Positions 1-10,140 of a DNA stretch of 64,000 nt are shown piece by piece. Source of the stretch: Alopecurus myosuroides. Its lineage: Eukaryota > Streptophyta > Magnoliopsida > Poales > Poaceae. The notes under the pieces are model-generated. The model was given only the letters and a program-made list of their open reading frames with translations, had not been told where the DNA came from and made no database searches. The stretch lies in assembly GCA_028641055.1 (NCBI GenBank), contig CM054062.1, forward strand, positions 186,805,958 to 186,869,957. The letters are read 5' to 3'. A program made the position numbers and the translations under genes. Each line of letters begins with the position of its first letter. The first letter of the stretch is position 1.

Positions 1-1
1 G

Positions 2-706
2 CACAGCATCATTACTGATAATGGCACAAACTTTGGTGGGGGTGCTTTTGCGAGATTCTGCAATGAGAAGCGGATCTGGCTAGATGTTGCATCTGTGGCG
101 CATCCCGCCTCTAATGGGCAAGTTGAAAGAGCAAATGGCATGGTGCTATCCGGCATAAAGCCAAGGCTGATTGGGCCACTGCTGAAAACACCTGGGTGTT
201 GGCTAGACGAGTTGCCAGCGGTGTTGTGGAGTCTAAGGACTACCCCTAACCGGTCAACCGGCTACACACCATTCTTCCTGGTATATGGAGCTGAGGCCGT
301 GTTGCCCACTGACCTAGAGAATGACTCGCCCCGAGTAACCCTATACACTGAGGCGGAGGCGGGAGAAGCTCGAGAAAATGATGTTGACCTGCTGGAAGAA
401 GCAAGAGAGCTAACTCTGTCATGTTCAGCTGTTTACCAGCAAAACTTGAGGCGTTATCACAGCCGGAAAGTGAACCCAAGGGTTTTCCGAGAAGGAGACA
501 TGGTCCTTAGGCTCGTGCAGCGCACAGCCAGGATGCACAAGCTATCCCCTCCGTGGGAAGGGCCTTTCATTGTGAGCAAGGCTTTGCACAATGATGCCTA
601 CTATCTAGTTGACGCACAGGCACCCCAGAAGAACAGGCCGGATAGAGCAGGAGAGGAATCTAAGCGCCCCTGGAATGTAGCTCTACTCCGCCGTTTTCAT
701 TCGTGA
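2..706 (+). CDS. pol: Integrase C-terminal part of pol, element B (partial)
   Basis: This is the last 234 codons of the polyprotein, open from the window edge to a TGA. It starts at the second catalytic Asp of the integrase core (TDNGTNF), followed by the catalytic Glu in SNGQVERANG. The middle carries RTTPNRSTGYTPFFLVYGAEAVLP, the conserved Tat integrase segment, and the tail has the GEDMVLRLVQ-like strand-rich DNA-binding region (REGDMVLRLV) and ends in a LLRRF tail typical of Tat pol. It is intact over the visible part and closely matches the pol of D on the other side of the window. The function is insertion of cDNA into the host genome. Confidence 0.93.
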   Translation, partial: HSIITDNGTNFGGGAFARFCNEKRIWLDVASVAHPASNGQVERANGMVLSGIKPRLIGPLLKTPGCWLDELPAVLWSLRTTPNRSTGYTPFFLVYGAEAVLPTDLENDSPRVTLYTEAEAGEARENDVDLLEEARELTLSCSAVYQQNLRRYHSRKVNPRVFREGDMVLRLVQRTARMHKLSPPWEGPFIVSKALHNDAYYLVDAQAPQKNRPDRAGEESKRPWNVALLRRFHS

Positions 707-1362
707 GCAGAAAGTTGTATGTATCCCCTCAATCGAGTTAAAATTCTAGTAGGCACTCCGAATTCAAACTTGGGGACTGTCCTTGTCCAAATCTGTTCTG
801 TGTTGTCCTACTCTGTTTAACCTTTGTCTACTCGGTTGCTCTACTTAGAATTTCATAAGTTTATTTAGTAATGTGTTTAAACCTAAGGGCCAACTCTTCG
901 ACTCTGCTGCTGTCCGCAATCCGGCTTCATGGCAAGCAAGAGAACAAGCCAAAGGTCAATGAGGACACGAAAAATGGCTAAGGAGAAGAGGGGTGCAGTA
1001 ACCGAGTAGAGTGTTCTTTACTGTTTTTTGTTGTCTTTTTTCGGCTAAGTGGTGGGCAGCGTTACTATGAATTTTTCTAAGTGGCTAAGTATTTGAAACT
1101 TAATATTTGAAATCTTGTGACTCGACTACCAAAAAAGCCACAAGTGGCAGGTAAGAGCTGAGACGAAAAGAGAGAGTGGATAAAAAATGCAACTCGGGGA
1201 CTTGCATAATAACGCAACCCGACATTAAGCCAGAGTTGCTAAAATATCAAACTTCAAACTGAAACAAAACTGAGTAGCAACAAAGACATAATTGTACGGT
1301 TACATTTGCACCCGGCATCCCGAGGATCTAATCAAAGTTCAAAGGTAAAAGTTTTTCAGGCT
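707..1362 (+). other. Spacer between pol and aORF of element B
   Basis: No coding sequence is seen. It lies between two genes that converge on it. It contains a polypurine-like motif, CTTGGGGACTG, about 60 bp after the pol stop (766-779), and another, CTCGGGGACTT, at 1193-1203. Both resemble the true polypurine tract beside the 3' LTR (CTTCGGGGACT). Confidence 0.6.
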
Positions 1363-2193
1363 TCACTCATTGGAGGTAGCGGTGTTGTCCGCGTTGGCGT
1401 TGGCAGCATCAGCTTTGGTGGTGGCAACTGGCTCAGAGGTTGCAGTAGCGACAGAGATAGGATCAGTGGTAGAGGTGGACGCAGCAGACTGGGTCCTTGG
1501 CAGCGGGTTGGCATCAGGTGGTGTAGCAGCAGTTGTGCCCAGCTCAGGAGCCGCTTGCTCGATCACCATCTCGGTCGTAATGGTGGCCTCCTGGGCGCTG
1601 GGTTGTGGCTGCTCGGCCTTGGCGTGGCTGGCCAGCGCGAACTCCTCCTTGACAACCTTGGCCTTCCCCTTCTCGGATGCTCCCTTTGTTGTGTCCTCCT
1701 TAAACACGCTCAGGTCCTCCGACTCGGTGTCATCTTCATCGTCCTTGTCCTCATCTTCAGGCTCAGTGTCTGGCTCGGGGAGGACGTCGATGTAGGTGGC
1801 GGTGTCAGCATAGGAGGCTATCTCGTAGGCCACGGCTTTCCGGCGAGTAACGCAATCGGAGTTCGTGGTCCACTTGGAGTCTTCGCGCATAATAAGGACC
1901 CTGTCAAGATTGAGATTCGCGTACCAGCTGGTGATGAAGTGCAACAGCTGATCAGCTCCTGCCCGAGCTGCAGAGGCACGCCATTTCTTCAACTCGGCCT
2001 TCACGCCGTTCAGCTTCTCGGCGATCTCGCTGAAGCTGTCTGGCGCGGCTTGATCCGGCCAGAACAGATCGCGCAGTTTATAAGCAGTGGACACCATGGT
2101 GGTGCCCAAGCCCTTGAGTTGGCGGAGTTGAGACTTGATGCTCAAGAGATTATCATTGATGGTGGACTTGGTGTCGATGGGCATTCCGGATAT
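1363..2193 (-). pseudogene. aORF of element B, last exon
   Basis: The 3'-terminal exon of the antisense gene starts after a good acceptor (TTTCTTTTTCAG) and is open for 277 codons to a stop at 1363. The first half has a helical Trp/Leu pattern; the second half is strongly acidic (runs such as EPEDEDKDDEDD near residue 130) and then Ala/Thr-rich low complexity. The function is unknown. Genes of this kind are known as additional ORFs of Tat retrotransposons. The phase from the preceding exon does not fit with the donor I prefer, so a small indel or another donor is possible. The whole gene is counted as a pseudogene because upstream exons carry stops. Confidence 0.7.
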
Positions 2194-2328
2194 CTGAAAA
2201 AGAAACTAGCAAGAGTTAGAATCAGAGGCAGAAAAGAGATGAAACCAGGTAGAAAAGTGGCAGAGAAGAGAAACAGTCAAGGGAAGAGAAGAGAAAAGCA
2301 AATCAGGTGCAGATAAGAGATGACTCAC

Positions 2329-2697
2329 GTTCTAGATCCACCAGGAGCGCTGCCAGTTTGATCTTCCAGTCGTCCTCGTCAGCGATGTGCCTGTCTTCGA
2401 TGCTGCGAGCGTTGGCGATCTGGAGGATGAGTTGCTCGTTGTGTTTCTTCAGCATCGAGATCTCCATCTCAAGCGCCTTGTCTTTGGCCTTGGCAGCTGT
2501 CTTGATCTCGTCCTTCTCGGCAACTTGGTCGAGGGCATCCTGGAGGGCAGATTTCAGCTTGACCTGCATCGCCTCAAACTCCGCCCTCTCGGTGGCGCGC
2601 TCTTTCTCGAGCTCTGCATCTCGGGTCTGCAACTGTTGCCGCACCTCGGCAGGTGTGAGGCAGTCCAAATGTTGCTACCGGAATTTCTTGTACTCTT
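2329..2697 (-). pseudogene. aORF of element B, coiled-coil exon
   Basis: This exon lies between acceptor TTCTCGCAG and donor AAC|GTGAGT. It encodes an Arg/Glu/Gln-rich heptad pattern predicted to form a coiled coil. An in-frame TAG lies near its start, about ten codons in. The exon ends in a Leu/Asp-rich stretch. Confidence 0.65.
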
Positions 2698-2774
2698 CTG
2701 CGAGAAGAACAACAGTGTCAAGCAGAGTAACCAAGTAAGAAGAAACAAAAGTGATGAGAAGGAAGGCAACTCAC

Positions 2775-2858
2775 CCTCCAGAGTAGCTATCTTGCTCTGG
2801 GCTGAGGCAGCAAAAACTTCGCAGTCGCGATGCTTTTCAATCAAGTCATTGAGCTTGC
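2775..2858 (-). pseudogene. aORF of element B, 84-nt exon
   Basis: A short exon of 28 codons is bounded by CTCTGCAG and GGTGAGT splice signals and encodes a helical segment continuous with the coiled coil of its neighbours. Confidence 0.6.
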
Positions 2859-2940
2859 CTGCAGAGAAAAACAACAATGAAGCAGAAAGCAAACACGGGC
2901 GTAAACACAAAACGCACAAACCAAATTGCTGAAAGCTTAC

Positions 2941-3097
2941 CTTCAACCTCAGAGATCTGGATAGTGTGATCCAGAGCCGCCTGCTCCACCGCAGCAGTGT
3001 CCTTCTTCTCGGCTTCAAGAGCCTCCAGACGGTCCTTGGTGATGCGGTGGTTCCAGAGCAGCCGGCGGAACAACTTTGTCCTCTTCAGAAGGCTATT
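2941..3097 (-). pseudogene. aORF of element B, helical exon
   Basis: The exon starts after TTCTCTACAG and ends at donor GAAG|GTAAGC. It is open and rich in Lys, Arg, Glu and Leu (KRTKLFRRLLW, then Glu/Ala-rich heptads). It lies in the coiled-coil half of the antisense gene. Confidence 0.62.
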
Positions 3098-3293
3098 CTG
3101 TAGAAGAGAAGAAAAAAGTCTAAGTATTTTGGAAGATTTGGCCCGAGTAGACGGCAACTCGGTCGAGTCTTCGCCTACTCGGCCCGAATCTCGGGGACTG
3201 AGGGAATGGCTGGGAGGTAAACAGGAAAAGAGAAGAGAAGAGAAAAAGAGAAACTTCAACTCGAAAAATGCAAAGAAAGGAGAAAACACTTAC

Positions 3294-4617
3294 AGCATAA
3301 GTTTGCTCGACATCCTCGGCAGCTTTGCGCAGGCAGAACAGCTTCCCGGCTAGGGTGCAGGTGGGGCTGGCGATAGTCATCAGAACAGAGCCAACATCGG
3401 CCTTGTTCCAGTCGACGCGATAGTGATCGAGCGGACCCAGCTTAAGGCCATTCCACTTCGGGTTGCCATGTGCGTCGCTGTCCCAAGCTGGATCCACGAA
3501 CCCTACTCGGTCCAGGCCCTCCGATTCAATCTCATCGTCATCTGCCTCGCGTGACGAGAGCGAGGGAACCGGTGCTGGCCCTTTGCCCTTGGACTTGGCG
3601 TCGATCGCCTTGGCCAGGCCTTCCTTCAGTGCAGACAACTTCTTCTCTCCTCTGGCCAGAGAGATCTCATGGCGCTTGGACACCTCCAGCATGTATTCTG
3701 GCCAGCTGGCTTGGGCACGGACAACAGCTCATTCGGCAGGGCCAGCAGATGCAGCAGCAGCCGGGTTGCTGCTAGAGGTGGGCGCGCCGATTGTCAGTCG
3801 CTTGCTCTTCGCCACCTGCTTCGCGGCTGGCACAGTTGTTGGCTTGGGTGGCGGCATCTGGTCTGCAGCTTGCGCAACGTTGCGCTTTGGGTTCTTCCTG
3901 GTAGGCGCAGCTTCAGGCTTAGCAGTCTTCTTGGGGCTAGGAGCGCTGTCTTGCCGAGAAGCGGATGGAGGCATTTGGCGAGAAGCAGCGGGAGGCACTT
4001 GCTGGGAGGTAGATGTAGATGCAGTTGGAGTTGGTGGAGGAAGTGGCATGTTCGGTGGAGTCGCCTGCTGGGTAGGCGGCACAAGGGGCCGGCTACCCGG
4101 CGTAGCATCTGGCTGCGCTTGGCTCTGGCGGACGGGCTCCACCACAGTCTCTTCTACCCACTTCTCGGCAGCGGGATCAGGTTGCGTGTCTATAACTTCT
4201 TCTACCCGCGGCCCGGCCGCGGGATCGTCTTGAGGTGCAGCGTGAGTATCCTGCTGCCCGTTGGGGTCATCTTGCTGCTCCAGGGTGGCACTATCTTGGT
4301 GCTCGGCATCTTCTTCAACATGTTCCCCAGCTGATGCAGCTGGGGGAGAGGGAGGCATCTCGTCATGAGCAGCATCCTGCGCAGTCTGATGCTCGTCGGT
4401 CTGCTGCTCGAGGTTCTCGTCATCAACATCTTCACCGGTGCCAGTGTTGTCGGCGCCGGCATCTTCTTCTACATCAATACGAGAGGACGCACGCATCCTG
4501 TCCTGCTGTTCTTGCTCTTCCTTGTCGTCCGAGAGGTCAACAAGTTTATCAAGGGGCACGACGGCTTTTCTCTTGGGGCGAATAGGATCTGCTACAGCAT
4601 CAGCGTCGAGAGGGGCG
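3294..4617 (-). pseudogene. aORF of element B, long Pro/Gln/Asp-rich exon
   Basis: An exon of about 1.3 kb lies between acceptor TCTTCTCTTCCAG and donor GCT|GTAAGT. The first part is acidic and Gln-rich low complexity, followed by Pro/Thr/Ser repeats and a basic patch (PTRKNPKRN) that could be a nuclear signal. An in-frame TGA at 3729-3731 splits it. After the stop the frame continues with a Lys-rich helix and a segment containing ASPTCTLAGKLF. The composition looks disordered. I cannot assign a molecular function. Confidence 0.68.
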
Positions 4618-4707
4618 CTGGAAGAGAAGAAAAACAGTTCAGAGAGGCAGAAGGAGGAAGGTGCAACAAGAAACAGCAACAGAGTGGTACTCGGATGGGG
4701 CGCTTAC

Positions 4708-4885
4708 CCTTTGGTGGTGGGGGGTTGTCTCCTAGAGGCGACGACTTTCTTCCCGGTTTTCTTCTTGGCTTTCTTCGGGGGAGGTTCTTGAGCACCACTG
4801 CCTACCCTCTTCCGAGTAGTGGGAGCTGCCACATATATAGGCTTAACCTCCAGGGGCTCATCATCGTCGTCCCCCTCAAAATCCT
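4708..4885 (-). pseudogene. aORF of element B, exon with bipartite basic motif
   Basis: Exon bounded by CTCTGCAG and a GGG|TAAG/GG|GTAAGC donor. It begins with an acidic patch (EDFEGDDDDE) and contains TRKRV and PPPKKAKKKTGKK, which together look like a bipartite nuclear localisation signal. Nuclear targeting is inference. Confidence 0.65.
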
Positions 4886-4971
4886 CTGCAGAGTAGAAGA
4901 AGAAAGTGATTCAGGAACATAGAAGGAAATCAGAGTGCGCTACTCGCGAGCAGAGAGGTGAACTTGGTCAC

Positions 4972-5152
4972 CTTCGTCATCCTCGGACCAGTCCCGAATA
5001 GACGCATCAACTCGGGGCTTACCAGGCTGAGTGGCGTGAGGGATGCATAGGGTGTCCTGGGTGTCGTAGGCAGTTGCATCGTCCTCTTTCCGGTCCTTGG
5101 ACCAGTTGGCCTCGAAGATCTCAGTATCTTCTTCTCCCTGGCGATCGATGTG
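4972..5152 (-). pseudogene. aORF of element B, second exon
   Basis: Exon from acceptor CCTCCACAG to donor GAAG|GTGACC. It contains the motif EIFEANW, and D has the counterpart EVFEDNW in its second exon, which confirms that both are exon 2 of the same gene. The intron upstream of it holds a minisatellite and the whole of element A. Confidence 0.7.
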
Positions 5153-5193
5153 CTGTGGAGGCAAACATGAAACACTGTGAGTTGTTTTTTTCA

Positions 5194-5358
5194 GCTAAGG
5201 AGTTCTACTCGGAATAGCGTGCAAACACAAAGCATGTAAGGCTAAGGAGTTCTACTCGGAATAGCATGCAAACACAAAGCATATAAAGCTAAGGAGTTCT
5301 ACTCGGAACAACATGCAAACACAAAGCATAGTTAGCTAAGGATTTCTACTCGGGATAG
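5194..5358 (-). repeat. 47-bp minisatellite in the aORF intron of B, left part
   Basis: Units start at 5194, 5241, 5288 and 5335 and are exactly 47 bp apart. Each carries CTACTCGG followed by GCAAACACAAAGCAT. The fourth unit is cut by the insertion of A. Further, more divergent units continue on the other side of A. Confidence 0.88.
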
Positions 5359-5831
5359 TGTCGTGGGATAATCACGGCAGACGTTACCAGGGGTAACTTA
5401 TCTTGGGGTAAATCGACTCTGGTGTTTGGGAGAGGGTTTTGCTCAGGGGAAATCATGGTGATGAAACGATCTGGTAGCCGGCAATCAAGTCGCCGAGTCT
5501 CCGATCTAGATCTTATTACCTCAACTCTGGTATTACAAAGGATACTCGAATAGCTAGTGAATCTCGTGTGTCTCATGTCTAATCTAACCCTAGGGGCCGG
5601 CTTATATAATATCCGGACCCCCCTAGCTTCCTGTCCAAGGCAGACTCGGAGTCCTACCCGGGTACCGCTTACAAACCCTAAACTTCCTTATCGAAACCCA
5701 CAATCCGGGTCGCGAGGCCTATACTCTTGGGCCTTCTAGAAGCTCCTTTTCCTTAAGCCGGGTCTTGCGCAGTTCCCTTTGGGCCGAGTTATACCTTGGC
5801 GTTAGCCTACCGGGTTATCATCCCTCCATCA
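5359..5831 (-). repeat. 3' LTR of element A
   Basis: A 473-bp repeat bounded by TG and CA on either strand and flanked outside by GATAG. On the minus strand it holds a TATA box (TATATAAG, 5602-5609). The U5-type end contains TCTGCCGTGA near its terminus. Confidence 0.95.
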
Positions 5832-5846
5832 GTAGTCCCCAGAATA
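5832..5846 (-). other. Polypurine tract of element A
   Basis: Directly inside the 3' LTR the minus strand reads TTCTGGGGACTAC before the LTR. This is where plus-strand DNA synthesis would be primed. F has the same sequence at 58503. Confidence 0.8.
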
Positions 5847-6219
5847 GCTTGGGCTTCACCGGATCCTCCTTGAAGCGCATGCTATTCCCTGCAAAAATAA
5901 CAAACATACAAATTCAAAAAGGGCCGGGTTAGGTTGCTTTGATAAACAGCTAGGCCTAACTCCACTGGTGGTCCATATAGCAACCCGTCTTTCTCCGAAT
6001 CCATATTCATTTTCCCGGGTCAACACTCCGAGGAAAACACAGTAAACCCGGCTCACTTTGCTGGTTAATTGGTCCGGATATCGCGGAAGGGATTTGCTTC
6101 TGATCTTTTTGGGATATCACGCATGGGCATTTAACGCTTATCCCCAGAAATCCGGGCGGGTATCCCTCTCCAAAAATTTCGGCTCCCGCTCACTTAACCT
6201 AGTTTTCCCCACCCGCACC

Positions 6220-6227
6220 TATAAATA
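6220..6227 (+). promoter_or_regulatory. TATA box of the antisense gene of A
   Basis: TATAAATA follows a conserved block shared with F (TATA at 58895-58902). It lies about 0.6 kb before the start codon, upstream of a GC-rich leader and a 5'UTR intron. The position just inside the 3' LTR supports transcription of the aORF from its own promoter, opposite to the element. Confidence 0.7.
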
Positions 6228-6848
6228 GGTGCCCTAGGGGGTAACCTAAATCTAGTTCCATTTCCTCACCATCTCCTTCACCTCCCAGCGCTCTTCCGCT
6301 CGAGCTCGCCGTTGCGCCGCCACGGAGCCTACCGGAGAGCAGCCGGAAGCGAGCCGCCGCCGCCTTCGCTCCGCTTCCGCTCGTGCTGCACCGCCGTCAA
6401 GCACCGCCACCGCGCCCGCGAGCTGCCCGCCGGAAGATCCCGCAGGTCACCGCGGCTGCGCCATTTGCCGCCGCCGCAATCTCCTCCAGACCTCGCCGGT
6501 AAGCCTTCCTCCTCCATGAATTTCATCCTCAAGCTTTCCGCTTGAACTAGATTGGATCTAGGTTTGCCCGTAGGTTATCTCTTTGCTCTGTACCGATTCG
6601 GATTGCACGCACCTCACTCTTGCTTTACCTAATTGCTCAAGTTAGATTCAATAGTACTCCCTTGTCACTTGTAGCCATAAATTTCTCCATCTAGGTATAA
6701 TCTGTCAAAATTTTCCGTAATTACTTCTTTGATACTCGGATAGACTGTAATTTCCGGATCTCTTAGCTTCTCTCTGGTTAACCAGACAACCGTTCATTTC
6801 TGGGTCTTGATAACTTACACTCTGTACTTTTTATCCCCTGTTTTGCAG
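6228..6848 (+). other. 5' leader and UTR intron of the antisense gene of A
   Basis: A GC-rich leader ends at a donor (CCG|GTAAGC, 6498/6499). The intron, about 350 bp, ends at TTTTGCAG (6848), nine bases before the ATG. F has the same layout (donor after 59162, acceptor 59663). Small open frames in the leader are not conserved, so I do not call them genes. Confidence 0.62.
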
Positions 6849-7786
6849 CCTGCACACATGGCTCCCAAGAACAAGGGAAAACAGCCGGCCAAAGGTAGGC
6901 CGACTCAGTCCATATCGGCCAACTGGGCTAAGTCCACCGTGACCCAGGCCAAGCTGGACGAGCTCGCCGAGTCAGGCGTCCTCCCTTCTCAGAAGGAGAT
7001 CCACTGGCGAGTTCCGGGAGATGAGACCGGCCCTCCCCTGGTCTGGATGAGGTAATCTGTTTCGTAGAGCACGTGATCCGAGGATTCCGTCCCCCGGGTC
7101 ACTCCTTTTTTCGCGAACTTCTTAGCCACTATGGCCTCCGAGTCTTTGACATAGGGCCTAACTCTATGTTAAATATAACCCACTTCATAGTCCTCTGTGA
7201 ATCATACCTGTGCATCCCCCCGAACCTTGCTTTATTCCTTGAACTGTTCCAATGCAAACCGTGTCGCGAAAGCGGTGACGGGGCCCTCTTGGCCTGCAAC
7301 GGAGTTTCTATCCAACGGCGAAAGAATTCGCCAATGCCGACTCTGAGCCTTAACTCTCATGTTAAGCACTGGCAAAAATCCTTATTCTACTGCCGGGACA
7401 TCTCCCCACCTGGCGAAAAGAGGTTGCCGGGTTTCTCCGAGGGACTCCTGGATCTCTCTGATACTTTTAATGCCTTCGCCTCTGAGTCAGACAGAGAGTC
7501 CATCCAGCCCTTCCTAGCCAAGATAGCTGCCCTTTCCGCCCATGATCTCCTTGGGCTTAATTTAGTTAAGACCTGGGTAGATTTCCGAATCCAGCCCAAC
7601 TCCATCCGGCCTAAACCGATGTCCGAGTATTCCGGACATGTTACGGATGCGCTCCGCTACTCTTCGCGGAACTACCCGGCTGGGGACACGAACAAGATCA
7701 TCAAAAGTTTCCTGACTGAAAAGGTGGAGGTGATCCGGAATATAGCCGGGTTAGAGCCATATACCCAAGACAACCCGGCTCCTGCG
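6849..7786 (+). pseudogene. aORF of element A, first coding exon (putative gypsy type transposon domain)
   Basis: The ATG is at 6858. The N-terminus (MAPKNKGKQPAKG) is basic. The domain that follows matches the family known as 'putative gypsy type transposon', with the FRPPGHSFFRELLSHYGLR stretch, a CKPCRESGDGALLACNGVS motif and a second half rich in aromatic residues. A one-base frameshift near 7040 breaks it, and the copy in F shows the intact frame. The exon ends at CTGCG|GTAAGA. Transcription would run opposite to pol. The function is unknown. Confidence 0.82.
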
Positions 7787-7868
7787 GTAAGATCCGGCTT
7801 TTACTCTTCTGTACTTGTGCTTTTACCTGATGCAACTACTAACTTTCATCTTTATACCTTTATTTCAG

Positions 7869-7956
7869 GCAGGCAGCGCCTTCTGGAACATCGAAACTCC
7901 CCCCACCTCCGAAAACCCGGAAGAGGAAGAAGAGGAAGCGGTTGACTCGGAAGGAG
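7869..7956 (+). pseudogene. aORF of element A, acidic exon 2
   Basis: Short exon after TTTATTTCAG, encoding ETPPTSENPEEEEEEAVDSE-type acidic sequence. The matching exon of F is 60700-60784. Confidence 0.7.
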
Positions 7957-8042
7957 GTACCATCCGGGTTTCACCCAACTTTTTTTTGTTAACTTAGTCT
8001 CCCACACTTTTTCTTTTTCCGACTGTGTACCATGCTTGTCAG

Positions 8043-8351
8043 GAATAGAAGATAAGGATGACAAGGATGACAAGGAAGACCCGGAGGAAACTGAGAGTGA
8101 TGAGGAGGAGGCAGAACCGGAAGTTGTGGTTGGGTCCAAGAGGAAACCCCGAGGGGTTGTATTCAAGGTTCCCTATTCCTCCATGTCTTCAAAGCCGTAT
8201 TCTTTTGCTAATATGCGTGAGCTTAACCAACAATTATCCAATTCACCACACTTGAAGGACCCACCTCCAGCCAAGCGCAGGGTGACCCGGAACTCCCCGG
8301 GTGATGATCCCCTCAACCCGGGTATCCCCACGTCCCCAGTTCGCCGTGCCG
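8043..8351 (+). pseudogene. aORF of element A, exon 3 with basic motif
   Basis: Starts after CTTGTCAG. An acidic run (DKDDKDDKEDPEE) is followed by KRKPRG and later PPPAKRRVTRN, a candidate nuclear signal conserved in F. Part of this segment (8168-8257) could be a small intron, since F is closed there. The end at CCG|GTACTT is inferred from F. Confidence 0.6.
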
Positions 8352-8453
8352 GTACTTCTTAATCTTATCCTTTCGATTCACCTCAAAGATATCCTTCTCC
8401 CAATCACCCCTTGCACGGAAAACTCCGAGTCTCACTTTCTCAATCCTTATCAG

Positions 8454-8505
8454 CCTCGTCCGGATCTAGCAACGAGCTTCCGCCGGACTTCGTGGTAAAT
8501 GCCGG
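8454..8505 (+). pseudogene. aORF of element A, 52-nt exon 4
   Basis: Bounded by CCTTATCAG and CCGG|GTAAG, it encodes a short Gly/Ser segment with LPPDFVV. F has a 52-nt exon with the same signals at 61261-61312, which supports both borders. Confidence 0.65.
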
Positions 8506-8595
8506 GTAAGTTATATTTCTTGCTACTCGATACACTGGTACTTTCGATAACCTTTGCTCATTAATACTAACCATTTCTTCTTTTGCTTTCCTTAG

Positions 8596-9004
8596 CGCCC
8601 AGGTCTCGATCAGTGACCCGGACAACATGGATATGGATAACCGGGAGACTGAAGATCCGGTTGATAACATGAACGCCGCAACTGGCGGTGCTGAAGAAGA
8701 AGACCAAGGACAAGACCCACTGACAGACTCGGCAGGCAGGAAGCCGGGTCTCCCAAGCCATCAGATGGACCTGAGGACGACGACGTCGAGGTCCTGGGCA
8801 CAAGGATGGGCACTCCCAACCCTGATACCCAGGCGACCCGGGTTTCGCCCCTAGAGCCGAAAAAGACTCCTCCTCCAAGCTACCAGGCCGCCGGGTGTTC
8901 CGGTACCAAACCTGAGGACATGAGCTTTGCTGAGATGCTTGATGCTCTGCACACCCTGAGGGCTGATGAAAAACATTCTGGAGGCCTTGATAGCCAAGCA
9001 CGAG
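8596..9004 (+). pseudogene. aORF of element A, exon 5
   Basis: From CTTTCCTTAG to CACGAG|GTAAAT. It encodes acidic low-complexity sequence and ends with SFAEMLDALHTLRA. A frameshift lies between about 8760 and 8810. The counterpart in F is 61398-61782. Confidence 0.62.
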
Positions 9005-9149
9005 GTAAATCCGACTAATATTGCCTGTATATCTGTCTAGTCCCCAAGTTCAGAGTGAACTTATTGATAATTTGCTTGGAACTTTCATAACATATCCGAC
9101 TGATAGTTCGTTTTTTATCCGACTAACCCTTCCTTATGTCTCCATGCAG

Positions 9150-9351
9150 GCATACGTGGCCCATTCTGAGAAAGTGTTGGCTAAGACCACCAAACTCCTC
9201 GAGGTGGAGACGAAGCTGCGCGAGACGGTTGAAGCTGATGCAAAGAAGACAAGGAAACTTGCAAGAAAGTACAGAAAGAGAGCTCATGCTGCAGAGGACG
9301 AACTGGCCAAGCTATCAATCCAGATTGCCGACACTCACAGCGCTTTGATTG
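9150..9351 (+). pseudogene. aORF of element A, coiled-coil exon 6
   Basis: Acceptor TCCATGCAG, donor GATTG|GTAATA. It encodes an uninterrupted helix rich in Lys, Glu and Ala with heptad spacing, a likely coiled coil. F has the same exon at 61948-62149. Confidence 0.72.
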
Positions 9352-9442
9352 GTAATACTTCCCGACTGACTGATAGTAACCCGGATTTTGCACTCTGATA
9401 AATACTCGGAATTCCTTACTTAAGCCTTAATATTTTCTGCAG

Positions 9443-10140
9443 GGCCGGATGACGAGACTCCGGATGAAGACGACATAGCGAAGCTGAAGATGATAAAGAG
9501 CACAATCCGACAACTATGTGCCGGGACCAAATGGATTCTGCAAGCGTTGAAGTGGCCGGGTAATGGACATGGTAGCTTGAAGACGCTGCTTGATGCGTGC
9601 TCTACCATCCCCGAGTGGATCGAGCACTGGAAACGCTCGTCATGCCGGGTTGGAGTGACCCGGGGGCTTGCCTTGGCTAAAGCGTAGTTTCCCAAACTTG
9701 AGCCGGAAAAGCTTGTTGGCGGGTTTCCAGAGTTCAACCATGACGGCTCCAGGTTTTCAGCCAAATACTACAAGGCCATCCAAAAGGAGGTTCGTCACTC
9801 GGCCAGCCAGATTGCCGATAGCCTAGATGTCAGCCTGATTGTTCCACCATACGACGCTGAAGACAAGGCAATTAAGTCGGATCCTCCAAAGCCGTATGAC
9901 ATGCTGGCACGGTGGAAGGCAGAAGCTGCTAAGCTGAGGGAAGAGGCCGCGAAGAGGAAGGCTGAGGCCGATACTGCACCTGTGACATCCACTCCGGTTG
10001 TTCCTCCCCCCGCGCGCGCCGGTACTGGTGCTGACCCGGATGCTGCTGCCGCGAAGACTGTTGAAGAGCAAGTCAAGGACCAAGACCCGGCTGCCAAGGG
10101 CAAGGGCAAGATGGACGACTCGACCCAGGAGGCCGAGTGA
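9443..10140 (+). pseudogene. aORF of element A, last exon
   Basis: Starts after TTTTCTGCAG and ends in TGA. It contains the conserved SSCRVGVTRGLALAKA motif followed at once by an in-frame TAG (about 9686). After the stop the frame continues as a Pro/Ala/Lys-rich tail ending in EAE. The corresponding exon of F ends in DAE. Confidence 0.75.

Noticed and set aside
1306..2316. A 336-codon open frame on the plus strand
   Set aside because: It is the shadow of the last aORF exon of B, whose minus-strand frame has splice signals and low-complexity features seen in relatives.
6312..6545. Open frames in the GC-rich leader of the A aORF as a separate gene
   Set aside because: They are not conserved in F and lie between the TATA box and the leader splice donor.
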